14,104 nt of DNA from Deltaproteobacteria bacterium (GTDB taxonomy: Bacteria; Desulfobacterota; Dissulfuribacteria; Dissulfuribacterales; UBA3076), in assembly GCA_021159445.1 (NCBI GenBank), contig JAGGRV010000159.1, positions 1-14,104 of the forward strand. The letters run 5' to 3'. Shown here piece by piece: positions 7,862-14,104 of the stretch; position 1 is the first letter of the stretch, and each line of letters opens with the position of its first letter. Under the pieces are notes generated by a model. That model ran no database searches, was not told the origin of the DNA, and was given only the letters and a program-made list of their open reading frames with translations. The position numbers were made by a program, and so were the translations under genes.

Positions 7862-8749
7862 TCAGTCCTCCGCATACCGTCCGTATCTCTTCCTGGTATA
7901 TACCTCAAGCAGGTATATGAATATTAGAATAACCAGAACCAGCGCCGACACGACAATGACACTCGTCCAAACGCCAGCAAATGTGAACAACCTGCTCCAC
8001 GCATCAAGAAAGATGAGCATACCAAAAGCAAGACCTGTGACCAGCCCCCCAAACCGTATCGTGAAGTACGGCGTGTCCACAGAGTTGCGGTAGCCGTACT
8101 CCCCCTTCACATCGATATCGCCCTGAACAGAGATCGGGATGCCCGAACCAAATATGTAACACTGGTAGAGCCGCTCTGCGCCGTAATATATGTCACCTGT
8201 GGATGATCCGATTGCGCCAATCGTTATCCCGAAGAAGAGCGCAATGAGCGGAACTGAAAATGGATTTCCAAGCAGACCATGCGCGGCAAAGGCTAACAGG
8301 GTCAGTATAAGCGCGGTCAAGAAGCCATACGCAGCATCGAGGGGTAGTGGTGTGAGCAAAGAATCCCAGTACAGCGCCTGCTCAAAGTTCTTCATGCTCG
8401 CAATCCTTGAGATGTGAGATAATGCCCCATAAGCGCACAGTAACAGTGTGGAAGATGCAGCTCCAATGATCGATGCGATCAGCACAGCGAATGCATCCCC
8501 TCCGAAATGCGCTGTTAAGAGATATGCGATCGTTGCAGCGGTTGTCGCCCAGAGCGCGTTTGCCGGAGGCTCACCAGAGATTGCTTTATTGAAATAACGG
8601 TGTCGGTTACCGATCTGCGGTGCAAGCTGCACCTGCGAGTTCGGATTGCTCGCAGAACCCGCGTTTGATTCGCTGTCCTCGAAGATCCCTGCAAGGAATG
8701 CGAGGAAACCCGCGAGCGCTGTTCCGAGCAGGAGTGAGGTGGATGCCAT
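7862..8749 (-). CDS. mtrE: Tetrahydromethanopterin S-methyltransferase subunit E
   Basis: Polytopic membrane subunit of 295 residues, first gene of the operon. After an N-terminal helix (5-22) comes the very conserved hydrophilic region with NPNSQVQLAPQIGNRHRYFN (35-54) and AISGEPPANALW (56-67). About six more membrane segments follow, and the GSGIPISVQGDID loop in the second half. It belongs to the membrane core that couples methyl transfer to Na+ movement. There is no Shine-Dalgarno sequence before the ATG at 8749, unlike most later genes of the operon. With a TATA-like box centred 32 nt upstream this suggests a very short leader. A gene relic lies directly upstream. Confidence 0.96.
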   Translation of the reverse strand: MASTSLLLGTALAGFLAFLAGIFEDSESNAGSASNPNSQVQLAPQIGNRHRYFNKAISGEPPANALWATTAATIAYLLTAHFGGDAFAVLIASIIGAASSTLLLCAYGALSHISRIASMKNFEQALYWDSLLTPLPLDAAYGFLTALILTLLAFAAHGLLGNPFSVPLIALFFGITIGAIGSSTGDIYYGAERLYQCYIFGSGIPISVQGDIDVKGEYGYRNSVDTPYFTIRFGGLVTGLAFGMLIFLDAWSRLFTFAGVWTSVIVVSALVLVILIFIYLLEVYTRKRYGRYAED

Positions 8750-8775
8750 TATGGTTTCAGGGGCGATTGGGCGTG

Positions 8776-8786
8776 ATAAATATTTT
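8776..8786 (-). promoter_or_regulatory. Probable TATA box for the mtr-mer operon
   Basis: On the - strand AAAATATTTAT is centred near 8781, 32 nt before the mtrE ATG. The archaeal TATA-to-start distance of about 26 nt puts transcription start near 8755 and leaves a leader of only about 6 nt. This agrees with the missing ribosome binding site of mtrE. Bases just upstream (GACC) do not form a strong BRE, so this is a prediction from position and composition. Confidence 0.55.
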
Positions 8787-8807
8787 GGTCGCTCCGGTGT
8801 TTCAACT

Positions 8808-9270
8808 TTATCCGCATTGTAAGACGCCCCTCACACCCTCCAGTGTCTCACCGGAGTGCAGTCGCGCCACAACCTCCCTGAATGTGATCTCGCCCTGCCC
8901 CTGCACCACGATATCGATGTGTGGGTTCAGAATCGTCTGCTCTGACATGGTGGAGGGGTGGTAGCCACCCCAGACGACCGGAAGCAGCGGATACGTTCAA
9001 CCCGTCGCGGATCTGGTAGCAGGTCATGCTGCTCACCGCAAATAGCAGAGCGCGATCACATGCGGCAAGGATCTTTTCCGTATAATCCGCATCCACGACC
9101 GCATTTATTATCCGAACATCGTAAGTCCCCTCAACCATCCGCGCAATCGCAAGAAGAGAGAGCGGCGCATTTACGAGCGGGACTTTTGAGGATGTTGTTG
9201 CGTGTTCCTCGACGCTACTCACAGGCAGTGGGTTAAATAGCACGATGCGCTGATTATCATGGGTTTTCAT
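8808..9270 (-). pseudogene. Decayed B12-binding domain gene of the radical SAM type
   Basis: From the ATG at 9270 the frame encodes a cobalamin-binding-domain N-terminus: VLFNPLP, VPLVNAPLSLLAIARMVEG, YDVRIINAVVD and SSMTCYQIRDGL. Near 9000-8985 the homology jumps to another frame, which reads LLPVVWGGYHPSTMSEQTIL, then HIDIVVQGQGEITFREVV and LEGVRGVL, and stops at 8808. Joined, these follow the order of the B12-binding domain in radical SAM proteins, but about 8-10 residues seem missing at the junction. The whole downstream radical SAM domain is absent: no CxxxCxxC is encoded before mtrE begins at 8749. I read this as a gene broken by a small out-of-frame deletion and truncated at its 3' end. 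A sequencing error could explain the frameshift but not the truncation. Confidence 0.75.
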
Positions 9271-9365
9271 AGCGTGAGACGCTCCGTTTCTCTTTGCGAG
9301 TGGTTTGGCTATTTGCGATCATTCGAGGTCAGACCATCGTACATGCTCAATAACTTGTGGACAAA

Positions 9366-9436
9366 ATCAGTGGAATCAGTGTTAATCTGTGGCTAAAAAC
9401 CCTTATCAGCCACTGATTTACACAGATTACACAGAT
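9366..9436. repeat. Imperfect inverted repeat of AATCWGTG words
   Basis: Arms 9366-9394 and 9408-9436 pair at 24 of 29 positions around a 13-nt A-rich loop. All five mismatches fall within a pattern of 8-9-nt words of the form AATCAGTG / AATCTGTG. The element fills most of the 211-nt spacer between the aminotransferase stop and the gene relic, where I see no gene. It could be folded in RNA as a 3' end for the aminotransferase transcript, or be a mobile-type intergenic repeat. Confidence 0.7.
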
Positions 9437-9481
9437 GGGGGATTATCTGTTTGCCACACATTATTGAATATGTTCAGACCA

Positions 9482-10657
9482 TCACCCCATCAGAACAGAT
9501 GCGGCAGCCTCTGTCCCGGCTCCGAACTCGGAGACGACCCCATGCTTGTGAAGGATCGATTCGAGCATCTGAATCGTTATCAGGATGTCCTTTGCCTTGA
9601 AGTTGCCCATGCTCCCGATCCTGAATACATTCCCTTTGAGGTGCGCCTGCCCGCCAGCGATCAGGATGCCGCAATCAAGCATCTCCTGCTTCATCCGGTC
9701 AAATGCAATACCGTGCGGGACTTTCATCGCTGTAACCGTGTCTGAGTACCTGCTCAATCCGTCAGGCTGCGGAAACATCTCGATTCCCATCGCACCGGCT
9801 GCCGCACGCACTGCTGTAGCGCCCGACGCATGTCTCTTCATCCGTGCGGAAAGCCCCTCCTCGTGCGCGATCAAGAGCGCCTCCTGCACAGCGTAGAATA
9901 GCGGAATCGATGGCGTGTACGGCGTCTGACCCTTGTCAGCACTCTTCTTGTGCGCTTTCAGGTCCAGATAGTATGGGGGCTTCTTTACCTCTTTCATCTT
10001 CTCAAATGCACGCTCGCTCACAGATACCGCAGCAAACCCGGGCGGAGCGCCGATGCACTTCTGCGAGCCGAGAATCGCAATGTCTGCACCCCATCGGTCC
10101 ACAAAGACCTCGGTTCCGCCAATCGAGGTGATTCCATCCATTATGAAGAGCGCGTCATGTTTTCGTGCCAGTTTTCCAACTTCCTCTGCGGAATTGAGCA
10201 TCCCAACCGAGGTCTCGTTGTGAACCATCGCGATCGCGTCTGCGCCGTCCTCAAGCGCAGCCGCAGCAGCGTCAAGATCGAGCGGATAGCCCCATTCGGA
10301 CTCAATCGGCACCGTATTTCCATACAACCTGCCGAGGTCGCGGAATCGCTCGCCAAACTTGCCGTTCACGAGAGTTGCAATCGTGTCGTCGGGGTTTATC
10401 AGGTTTCCAACAGCAGCTTCCATCCCGCTCGTTCCTGAGCCGCTCAAGAGCAGGATGTCGTTCTTCGTCCGGAACATGTCCGCGAAGAGTCCTCTGCACT
10501 CGTTAAAAAGCTCCGCAAACTCGCTTCCGCGGTGGTTGATGACTGGCTTTGCCATCGCGCGCAGGATGCGCGGCACGACCGGAACAGGTCCCGGGATCAT
10601 GATCAGCGTGTCTTCGATGCTCGTTCTATTTGTGTTTGTGGTGTTCGTTGGAGTCAT
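9482..10657 (-). CDS. Class V PLP-dependent aminotransferase (serine-pyruvate / alanine-glyoxylate type)
   Basis: Cytosolic pyridoxal-phosphate aminotransferase of fold type I, class V; 391 residues from the ATG at 10657. The family opening MIPGPVPVVPRIL comes at about residue 20, followed by a phosphate-binding SGSGTSGMEA stretch (72-81). The PLP-ring aspartate is D174 in FIMDGITSIGG and the Schiff-base lysine is K200 in GSQKCIGAPPG. C-terminal residues IAGGQAHLKGNVFRIGSMGN are typical. Archaeal members of this group act on several amino acids, including phosphoserine or alanine/glyoxylate pairs, so the substrate is not fixed by sequence. The start is uncertain: ATGs at 10678, 10657 and 10600 are in frame, none with a clear ribosome binding site. 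Residues before the family start form a Thr/Asn-rich tail. It lies alone, divergent from hdrA. Confidence 0.9.
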   Translation of the reverse strand: MTPTNTTNTNRTSIEDTLIMIPGPVPVVPRILRAMAKPVINHRGSEFAELFNECRGLFADMFRTKNDILLLSGSGTSGMEAAVGNLINPDDTIATLVNGKFGERFRDLGRLYGNTVPIESEWGYPLDLDAAAAALEDGADAIAMVHNETSVGMLNSAEEVGKLARKHDALFIMDGITSIGGTEVFVDRWGADIAILGSQKCIGAPPGFAAVSVSERAFEKMKEVKKPPYYLDLKAHKKSADKGQTPYTPSIPLFYAVQEALLIAHEEGLSARMKRHASGATAVRAAAGAMGIEMFPQPDGLSRYSDTVTAMKVPHGIAFDRMKQEMLDCGILIAGGQAHLKGNVFRIGSMGNFKAKDILITIQMLESILHKHGVVSEFGAGTEAAASVLMG

Positions 10658-10746
10658 TGGGCATCTGTTCTGTTGCATTGAGTCATTGTGTCCAAAAGGT
10701 TGTCGGCTATGCTTTGAGACTTTTCATTATTTTCTGGAGAGTGGTC

Positions 10747-10849
10747 GAATCATAGCGTTTATTCGCAACCCCGGCATTTGTGAGATTCGTAAATTCATGC
10801 CATTCGTGTTAAAATCACGAATTTCACGAATAAACGAATGCTACGAATC
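10747..10849. repeat. Cluster of inverted ATTCGTG / CACGAAT words
   Basis: ATTCGTG (10802-10808) and CACGAAT (10816-10822) form a perfect 7-bp stem around the loop TTAAAAT. Further copies or near copies occur at 10784-10790, 10793-10799, 10825-10831 and 10843-10849. GTTTATTCG (10757-10765) is the exact complement of 10827-10835, and the neighbouring GAATCATAGC pairs with 10840-10849 at 8 of 10 positions. Several alternative hairpins are therefore possible. The arrangement resembles the AATCWGTG element on the other side of the aminotransferase gene in style, not in sequence. Confidence 0.65.
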
Positions 10850-11002
10850 CAATCGTTCTGAAAACGCACTCACAATTCTTTCAATTCCAACTGACCAGAA
10901 AAAATTAAAAAACCCTTGTTCTTGGGGGCGATCGCCGCTGCAGCAGGGCGTTCACCAGACCGAGACGACCAGACTCCCCCGGGCAGTGTCACGCCACCTA
11001 CC

Positions 11003-11009
11003 TATAATA
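11003..11009 (+). promoter_or_regulatory. Probable TATA box of hdrA (leaderless type)
   Basis: TATAATA is centred at 11006, 27 nt before the hdrA ATG at 11033. This spacing would put transcription start at or next to the A of the ATG. No Shine-Dalgarno sequence is present between them, as expected for a leaderless message. Confidence 0.55.
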
Positions 11010-11032
11010 GCAGACAGACACCAATAACCGAT

Positions 11033-13387
11033 ATGCGAATCGGCGTGTACATCTGCCACTGCGGGCTCAACATCGGCGGGATACTCGATATTGACACAAT
11101 CGTCGCGCGCACAGGAGAGCTTGGCGATGTGTACCTCGCAAAGGACATCGATTTCGCGTGTTCTGATGCGGGACAGGAGGAGATAAAGAAAGACATTGCG
11201 GACGGCGTTGACCGCATCGTCGTAGCCGCGTGTTCGCCGCATCTGCACCAGATTACATTTGAACGCATGCTCGAGGACGCGGGCGTAAACCCGCACCTCT
11301 TAACGATTGTCAACATACGGGAGCAGTGCTCATGGGTGCATTCCGAGAACCGTGCGCTTGCGACGCAGAAAGCGGTCGATCTGGTGCGCATGGGCGTTGC
11401 ACAGGCGAGAGAGCTTGTTGCAATCGAGAAACGGACGGTCCCGATCAATCGGGATGCGCTCGTCATTGGAGCAGGAGTAGCAGGGATCACAGCAGCACTC
11501 GATCTGGCAGAGGGCGGCGTCAACGTGCATCTGGTCGAGAAAGAGCTGACCATAGGCGGAAGGGCGGTTCTCTACGGAAACCTCTTCCCGACGAACGACT
11601 GCGCAATCTGCATAATCGCCCCGATGATGTCTGACGTTCTCAATCACGAGAAGATCGACCTCCGCACGTACTCCAAAATCACCGAAATCACTGGAAGCGT
11701 CGGCAATTTCAAAGTGCGCGGCGTAAAAAAACCGAGTTTTGTAAAAGAAGACATCTGCAAGGGGTGCATCGACGATTGTGCTTGCGTGTGCCCGATCACC
11801 GTTCCAAACGAGTTCGATTACGGTATCGGGGTCAGGAAGGCGATCTTCGTCCCTGTGCCGCAGGCAGTCCCGATGGTCGCGTGCATCAGCGAAGAGTGCG
11901 TCGGTTGCGGATTGTGCGAAACTGCGTGTCCTCTGGACGCTATCGACTATTTCCAGAAGGAAGAGGCGTTTGAGTTCAATGTCGGTGCAATAATCGTTGC
12001 AACCGGCTGGAAACCGTTCGACGCGTCCCGCAAGGAGGAGTACGGGTACGGCAGGCATAGAGACGTGATAACCTCGCTGCAACTCGAACGCATGTTGAAT
12101 GCGAGCGGTCCCACGCAGGGACGCGTGATCCAGCCATCGACAGGAGAGATTGCACAGAGAATCGCATTCATCCAGTGTGTCGGCTCAAGAGACGCGACCG
12201 TTGGCAATAATTACTGCTCTGTCGTCTGTTGTATGGCTGCAATCAAGAGCGCGCACACGATCATGAAAAAAAATCCGGAAACTGACATCTCGATCCATTA
12301 TATTGACGTGCGGTTGTGCGGGGACGGCTACGAGGAGTATTACCAGCGCACACAGGAACTGGGAGTTGATTTCGTGCGCGGGCGGATCTCCGAGGTTCTG
12401 ACAGAAGGCGTTAGCGCGGTCATCCGGTACGAGGATACGCTGGCTGCAACAGGCGATTTCGGTGGTTCCGGTGGTTCCGGTGGTTTCGGGATCGTTGAAG
12501 AGGAATGCGACCTTGTGGTCCTCTCTGTCGGGCTTGAGGCTGATAGCGAGACCGGAATCGGAATCGATCTCCAGACGAGAGCGGATGGGTTTTTGCGGGC
12601 TGTGCATCCGAAACTGAGGCCTGTGGAATCGCCGACCGATGGCGTCTTCATCGCAGGATGCGCGGCAGGTCCGAAGGACATCCAGACATCGGTTGCGCAG
12701 GCAGCAGCTGCCGCTTCCAGGGCAAAGAACCTGCTCGCACGTGGCGAGCTTGCGGTCGATCCGATGAGTGTTCATGTGGACGCTGACAGGTGCATCGGAT
12801 GCGCGCTCTGCACGCGGGTCTGTGAGTTCGGGTGTATCCGAATGGTAGGCGGAATCGCAGTCGTCGATGAACTGGCGTGCAAGGGCTGCGGATCATGCAG
12901 CGCAGCGTGTCCCGAAGGTGCAATTGCGCCGTACATCCACACTGATTCCCAGATTCTTGGAGAGATCCATGCGCTCGGCAGAAGCGAGTACCCGCTGATC
13001 ATTGCCTTCCTCTGCAACTGGTGCGCCTACTCGTGCGCCGACCTTGCAGGCGTTTCGCGCATCTCATACCCGACCAACATCCGGGTGATACGCGTAATGT
13101 GCGCGGGGCGCATCGATCCTGAGTTCGTGCTCGAAGCGTTCAGGAGTGGTGCGGATGGGGCGCTCATCGTCGGGTGCAGGAGCGGGGAGTGCCACTACGC
13201 GCACGGAAACAACCAGGCAAAGCAGAGAATCTCCGCTCTCGCAGGCGTTCTTACCGGGATCGGAATCGATTCCCGCAGGCTCAAGACGGTATGGATCAGC
13301 GCGTCAGAGAGCGAGCGTTTTTCAGGAGTCGTCTCGGATTTTGTGGACGAACTGGAGAAACTGGGTCCGATAGGGTCTGAACTGTAA
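11033..13387 (+). CDS. hdrA: Heterodisulfide reductase subunit A fused to MvhD domain
   Basis: Cytosolic flavin/iron-sulfur electron-distributing subunit of 784 residues. The N-terminal domain begins with the HdrA signature YICHCGLNI (C8, C10) and VVAACSPHLH. The FAD-binding thioredoxin-reductase-like domain has GAGVAG near 145-150 and a Cys-rich NNYCSVVCCM stretch. An inserted ferredoxin-like part carries CKGCIDDCACVCP (about 241-253) and CVGCGLCETACP (about 289-300). A second ferredoxin lies at about 586-630 (CIGCALCTRVC, CKGCGSCSAACP). The rest (about 650-765) is an MvhD domain with CNWCAYSC, a later MCAGR and GCRSGECHY. Such fusions occur in HdrA2-type proteins, where MvhD passes electrons between a hydrogenase or dehydrogenase and HdrA. 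The ATG at 11033 gives the exact HdrA start; a TTG at 10916 in the same frame adds 39 unrelated residues. HdrB, HdrC and the electron donor are not in the window. Confidence 0.95.
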   Translation: MRIGVYICHCGLNIGGILDIDTIVARTGELGDVYLAKDIDFACSDAGQEEIKKDIADGVDRIVVAACSPHLHQITFERMLEDAGVNPHLLTIVNIREQCSWVHSENRALATQKAVDLVRMGVAQARELVAIEKRTVPINRDALVIGAGVAGITAALDLAEGGVNVHLVEKELTIGGRAVLYGNLFPTNDCAICIIAPMMSDVLNHEKIDLRTYSKITEITGSVGNFKVRGVKKPSFVKEDICKGCIDDCACVCPITVPNEFDYGIGVRKAIFVPVPQAVPMVACISEECVGCGLCETACPLDAIDYFQKEEAFEFNVGAIIVATGWKPFDASRKEEYGYGRHRDVITSLQLERMLNASGPTQGRVIQPSTGEIAQRIAFIQCVGSRDATVGNNYCSVVCCMAAIKSAHTIMKKNPETDISIHYIDVRLCGDGYEEYYQRTQELGVDFVRGRISEVLTEGVSAVIRYEDTLAATGDFGGSGGSGGFGIVEEECDLVVLSVGLEADSETGIGIDLQTRADGFLRAVHPKLRPVESPTDGVFIAGCAAGPKDIQTSVAQAAAAASRAKNLLARGELAVDPMSVHVDADRCIGCALCTRVCEFGCIRMVGGIAVVDELACKGCGSCSAACPEGAIAPYIHTDSQILGEIHALGRSEYPLIIAFLCNWCAYSCADLAGVSRISYPTNIRVIRVMCAGRIDPEFVLEAFRSGADGALIVGCRSGECHYAHGNNQAKQRISALAGVLTGIGIDSRRLKTVWISASESERFSGVVSDFVDELEKLGPIGSEL
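12461..12487 (+). repeat. Three 9-bp tandem repeats inside hdrA (Gly-Gly-Ser loop)
   Basis: GGTGGTTCC occurs twice in a row (12461-12469, 12470-12478), followed by a one-base variant GGTGGTTTC (12479-12487). In frame this encodes Gly-Gly-Ser, Gly-Gly-Ser, Gly-Gly-Phe in a surface-type loop between two beta strands of the FAD domain, after YEDTLAATGDF and before IVEEECDLVVLSVGLE. HdrA proteins I recall have a shorter turn here, so this looks like a slippage insertion that keeps the frame. Confidence 0.8.
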
Positions 13388-13430
13388 AATTGTAGAAGTT
13401 ATGAAAGTGTAGTGGACCAGAGGTCGCGGA

Positions 13431-14104
13431 ATGACAACACACCATAAGATAGTGATCGGCGATTCAAGGCAGATGAAAGAGATTCCCGATGAATCAGCCC
13501 ATCTCGTCATCACGTCGCCTCCGTACTGGCAGCTGAAGGACTATTGGGATGGGCAGCAGATCGGCTACAACGACACCTACGAGGAGTACGTAAACAACCT
13601 GAACCTCGTCTGGAATGAATGCCAGAGGGTTCTCTACCGGGGCTGCCGCCTCTGCGTAAATATCGGTGACCAGTTCGCTCGTGCGGTCTATTACGGGCGG
13701 TACAAGGTGATACCGATACGAACCGAGGTTATCAGGTTCTGCGAGAGCGTGGGACTCGATTACATGGGCGCGATCATCTGGCAGAAGGTGACGACGACCC
13801 ACACGACAGGCAGAGCCACTGTGATGGGATCGTACCCATTTCCCAGAAACGGGATACTGAAGCTCGATTATGAGTTCATCCTGATCTTCAAGAAGTGCGG
13901 GGCTGCGCCAAAAGTTTCAAAGGAGATAAAAGATCGGTCAAAGTTGACAAGAGAGGAATGGGACCAGTATTTTACCGAACACTGGAACTTTCCGGGAGTG
14001 AAACAGGATAAACACGCAGCGATGTTTTCTCTCGAACTTCCGACGCGGCTCATAAGGATGTTCAGTTTCGTCGGCGTTTCGCAGAAGAAGACTTCAGTGG
14101 ACGC
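13431..14104 (+). CDS. SPPYW-type DNA methyltransferase (N4-C or N6-A), cut by window end
   Basis: Partial protein; 224 residues are readable and the frame is open at the window edge. The order of motifs is that of beta-class amino-methyltransferases: catalytic motif IV TSPPYW at residues 28-33 near the N-terminus, then the target-recognition part. A motif X-like block HAAMFSLELPTRLIRMFSFVG follows at 195-215. The W after SPPY is common in N4-cytosine enzymes. In this class motif I (AdoMet binding, DPFxGSGT) should begin within a few residues of FSFVG; here VSQKKTSVD follows instead and no frame of the last 35 bases gives motif I. The ATG has AGAGGTC (13419-13425) 5 nt upstream. The gene lies 43 nt after hdrA on the same strand; any restriction partner would be outside the window. 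Confidence 0.88.
   Translation, partial: MTTHHKIVIGDSRQMKEIPDESAHLVITSPPYWQLKDYWDGQQIGYNDTYEEYVNNLNLVWNECQRVLYRGCRLCVNIGDQFARAVYYGRYKVIPIRTEVIRFCESVGLDYMGAIIWQKVTTTHTTGRATVMGSYPFPRNGILKLDYEFILIFKKCGAAPKVSKEIKDRSKLTREEWDQYFTEHWNFPGVKQDKHAAMFSLELPTRLIRMFSFVGVSQKKTSVD

Larger units (their letters stand above)
10658..11032. other. Intergenic region between aminotransferase and hdrA
   Basis: About 375 bases without a supportable gene. It must hold both divergent promoters. It contains a cluster of ATTCGTG/CACGAAT words (10747-10849), an A-rich stretch at 10896-10912 and a TATA-like box just before hdrA. A possible aminotransferase TATA element on the - strand is AAAATAATG near 10725-10733, but its distance to the likely ATG (about 70 nt) makes it only a weak candidate. 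Confidence 0.6.

Noticed and set aside
9366..9436. CRISPR-like short repeats
   Set aside because: Units are 8-9 nt with almost no spacers and lie in inverted orientation, unlike the 24-37-nt direct repeats with unique spacers of CRISPR arrays.
10916..11032. N-terminal extension of HdrA from a TTG start
   Set aside because: The 39 added residues are Pro/Thr-rich, match nothing in HdrA, and cover the TATA-like box; the ATG at 11033 gives the exact family N-terminus.

Overview
The window looks like chromosomal DNA of a euryarchaeon with the C1 pathway of methanogens and methane or alkane oxidisers (the Methanomicrobia / ANME / Syntrophoarchaeia part of the tree is my best guess). The evidence is a complete eight-subunit tetrahydromethanopterin S-methyltransferase operon (mtrEDCBAFGH), an F420-dependent methylene-tetrahydromethanopterin reductase (mer), a methanogen-type DUF2193 protein and a heterodisulfide reductase HdrA carrying an MvhD domain. 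Start sites mix GGAGG-type ribosome binding sites with TATA-like boxes close enough to the ATG to suggest leaderless or nearly leaderless transcripts, as is common in archaea. ANME-1 is known to lack mer, so its presence here argues against that group. The sequence alone cannot say whether the pathway runs towards or away from methane.

Layout. Positions 1-117 hold no gene I can support. On the + strand, htpX (membrane M48 protease) overlaps pspAB (PspA-associated protein) by 4 nt, forming a small membrane-stress operon. It converges on a ten-gene operon on the - strand, which in transcription order is mtrE-D-C-B-A-F-G-H, mer, DUF2193. Junctions in this operon run from 4-nt overlaps to 16-nt gaps, so it is very probably one transcript from a TATA-like box just upstream of mtrE. 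Behind that promoter is a decayed, truncated B12-binding-domain gene of the radical SAM type (- strand), then a repeat-bearing spacer, then a class V aminotransferase (- strand). A second repeat-bearing spacer separates the aminotransferase from the divergent hdrA-mvhD fusion (+ strand). The window ends inside an SPPYW-type DNA methyltransferase (+ strand).

How the genes work together. Mer interconverts methylene- and methyl-tetrahydromethanopterin with F420. Mtr moves the methyl group between tetrahydromethanopterin and coenzyme M through the MtrA corrinoid, coupled to Na+ translocation. One operon therefore encodes two consecutive pathway steps plus a conserved protein of unknown function, DUF2193, which has a C-terminal CxxC...CxxC. 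HdrA-MvhD is the flavin/iron-sulfur core of a heterodisulfide-reductase-type electron-bifurcating or -confurcating complex that handles the CoM/CoB thiol-disulfide couple. Its HdrB/HdrC partners are not in the window.

The points most worth a second look are the mtr-mer-DUF2193 linkage, the gene relic at the mtr promoter, two related families of short-word inverted repeats flanking the aminotransferase gene, a 9-bp tandem repeat giving a Gly/Ser loop inside HdrA, and a methyltransferase whose motif I does not appear where expected.
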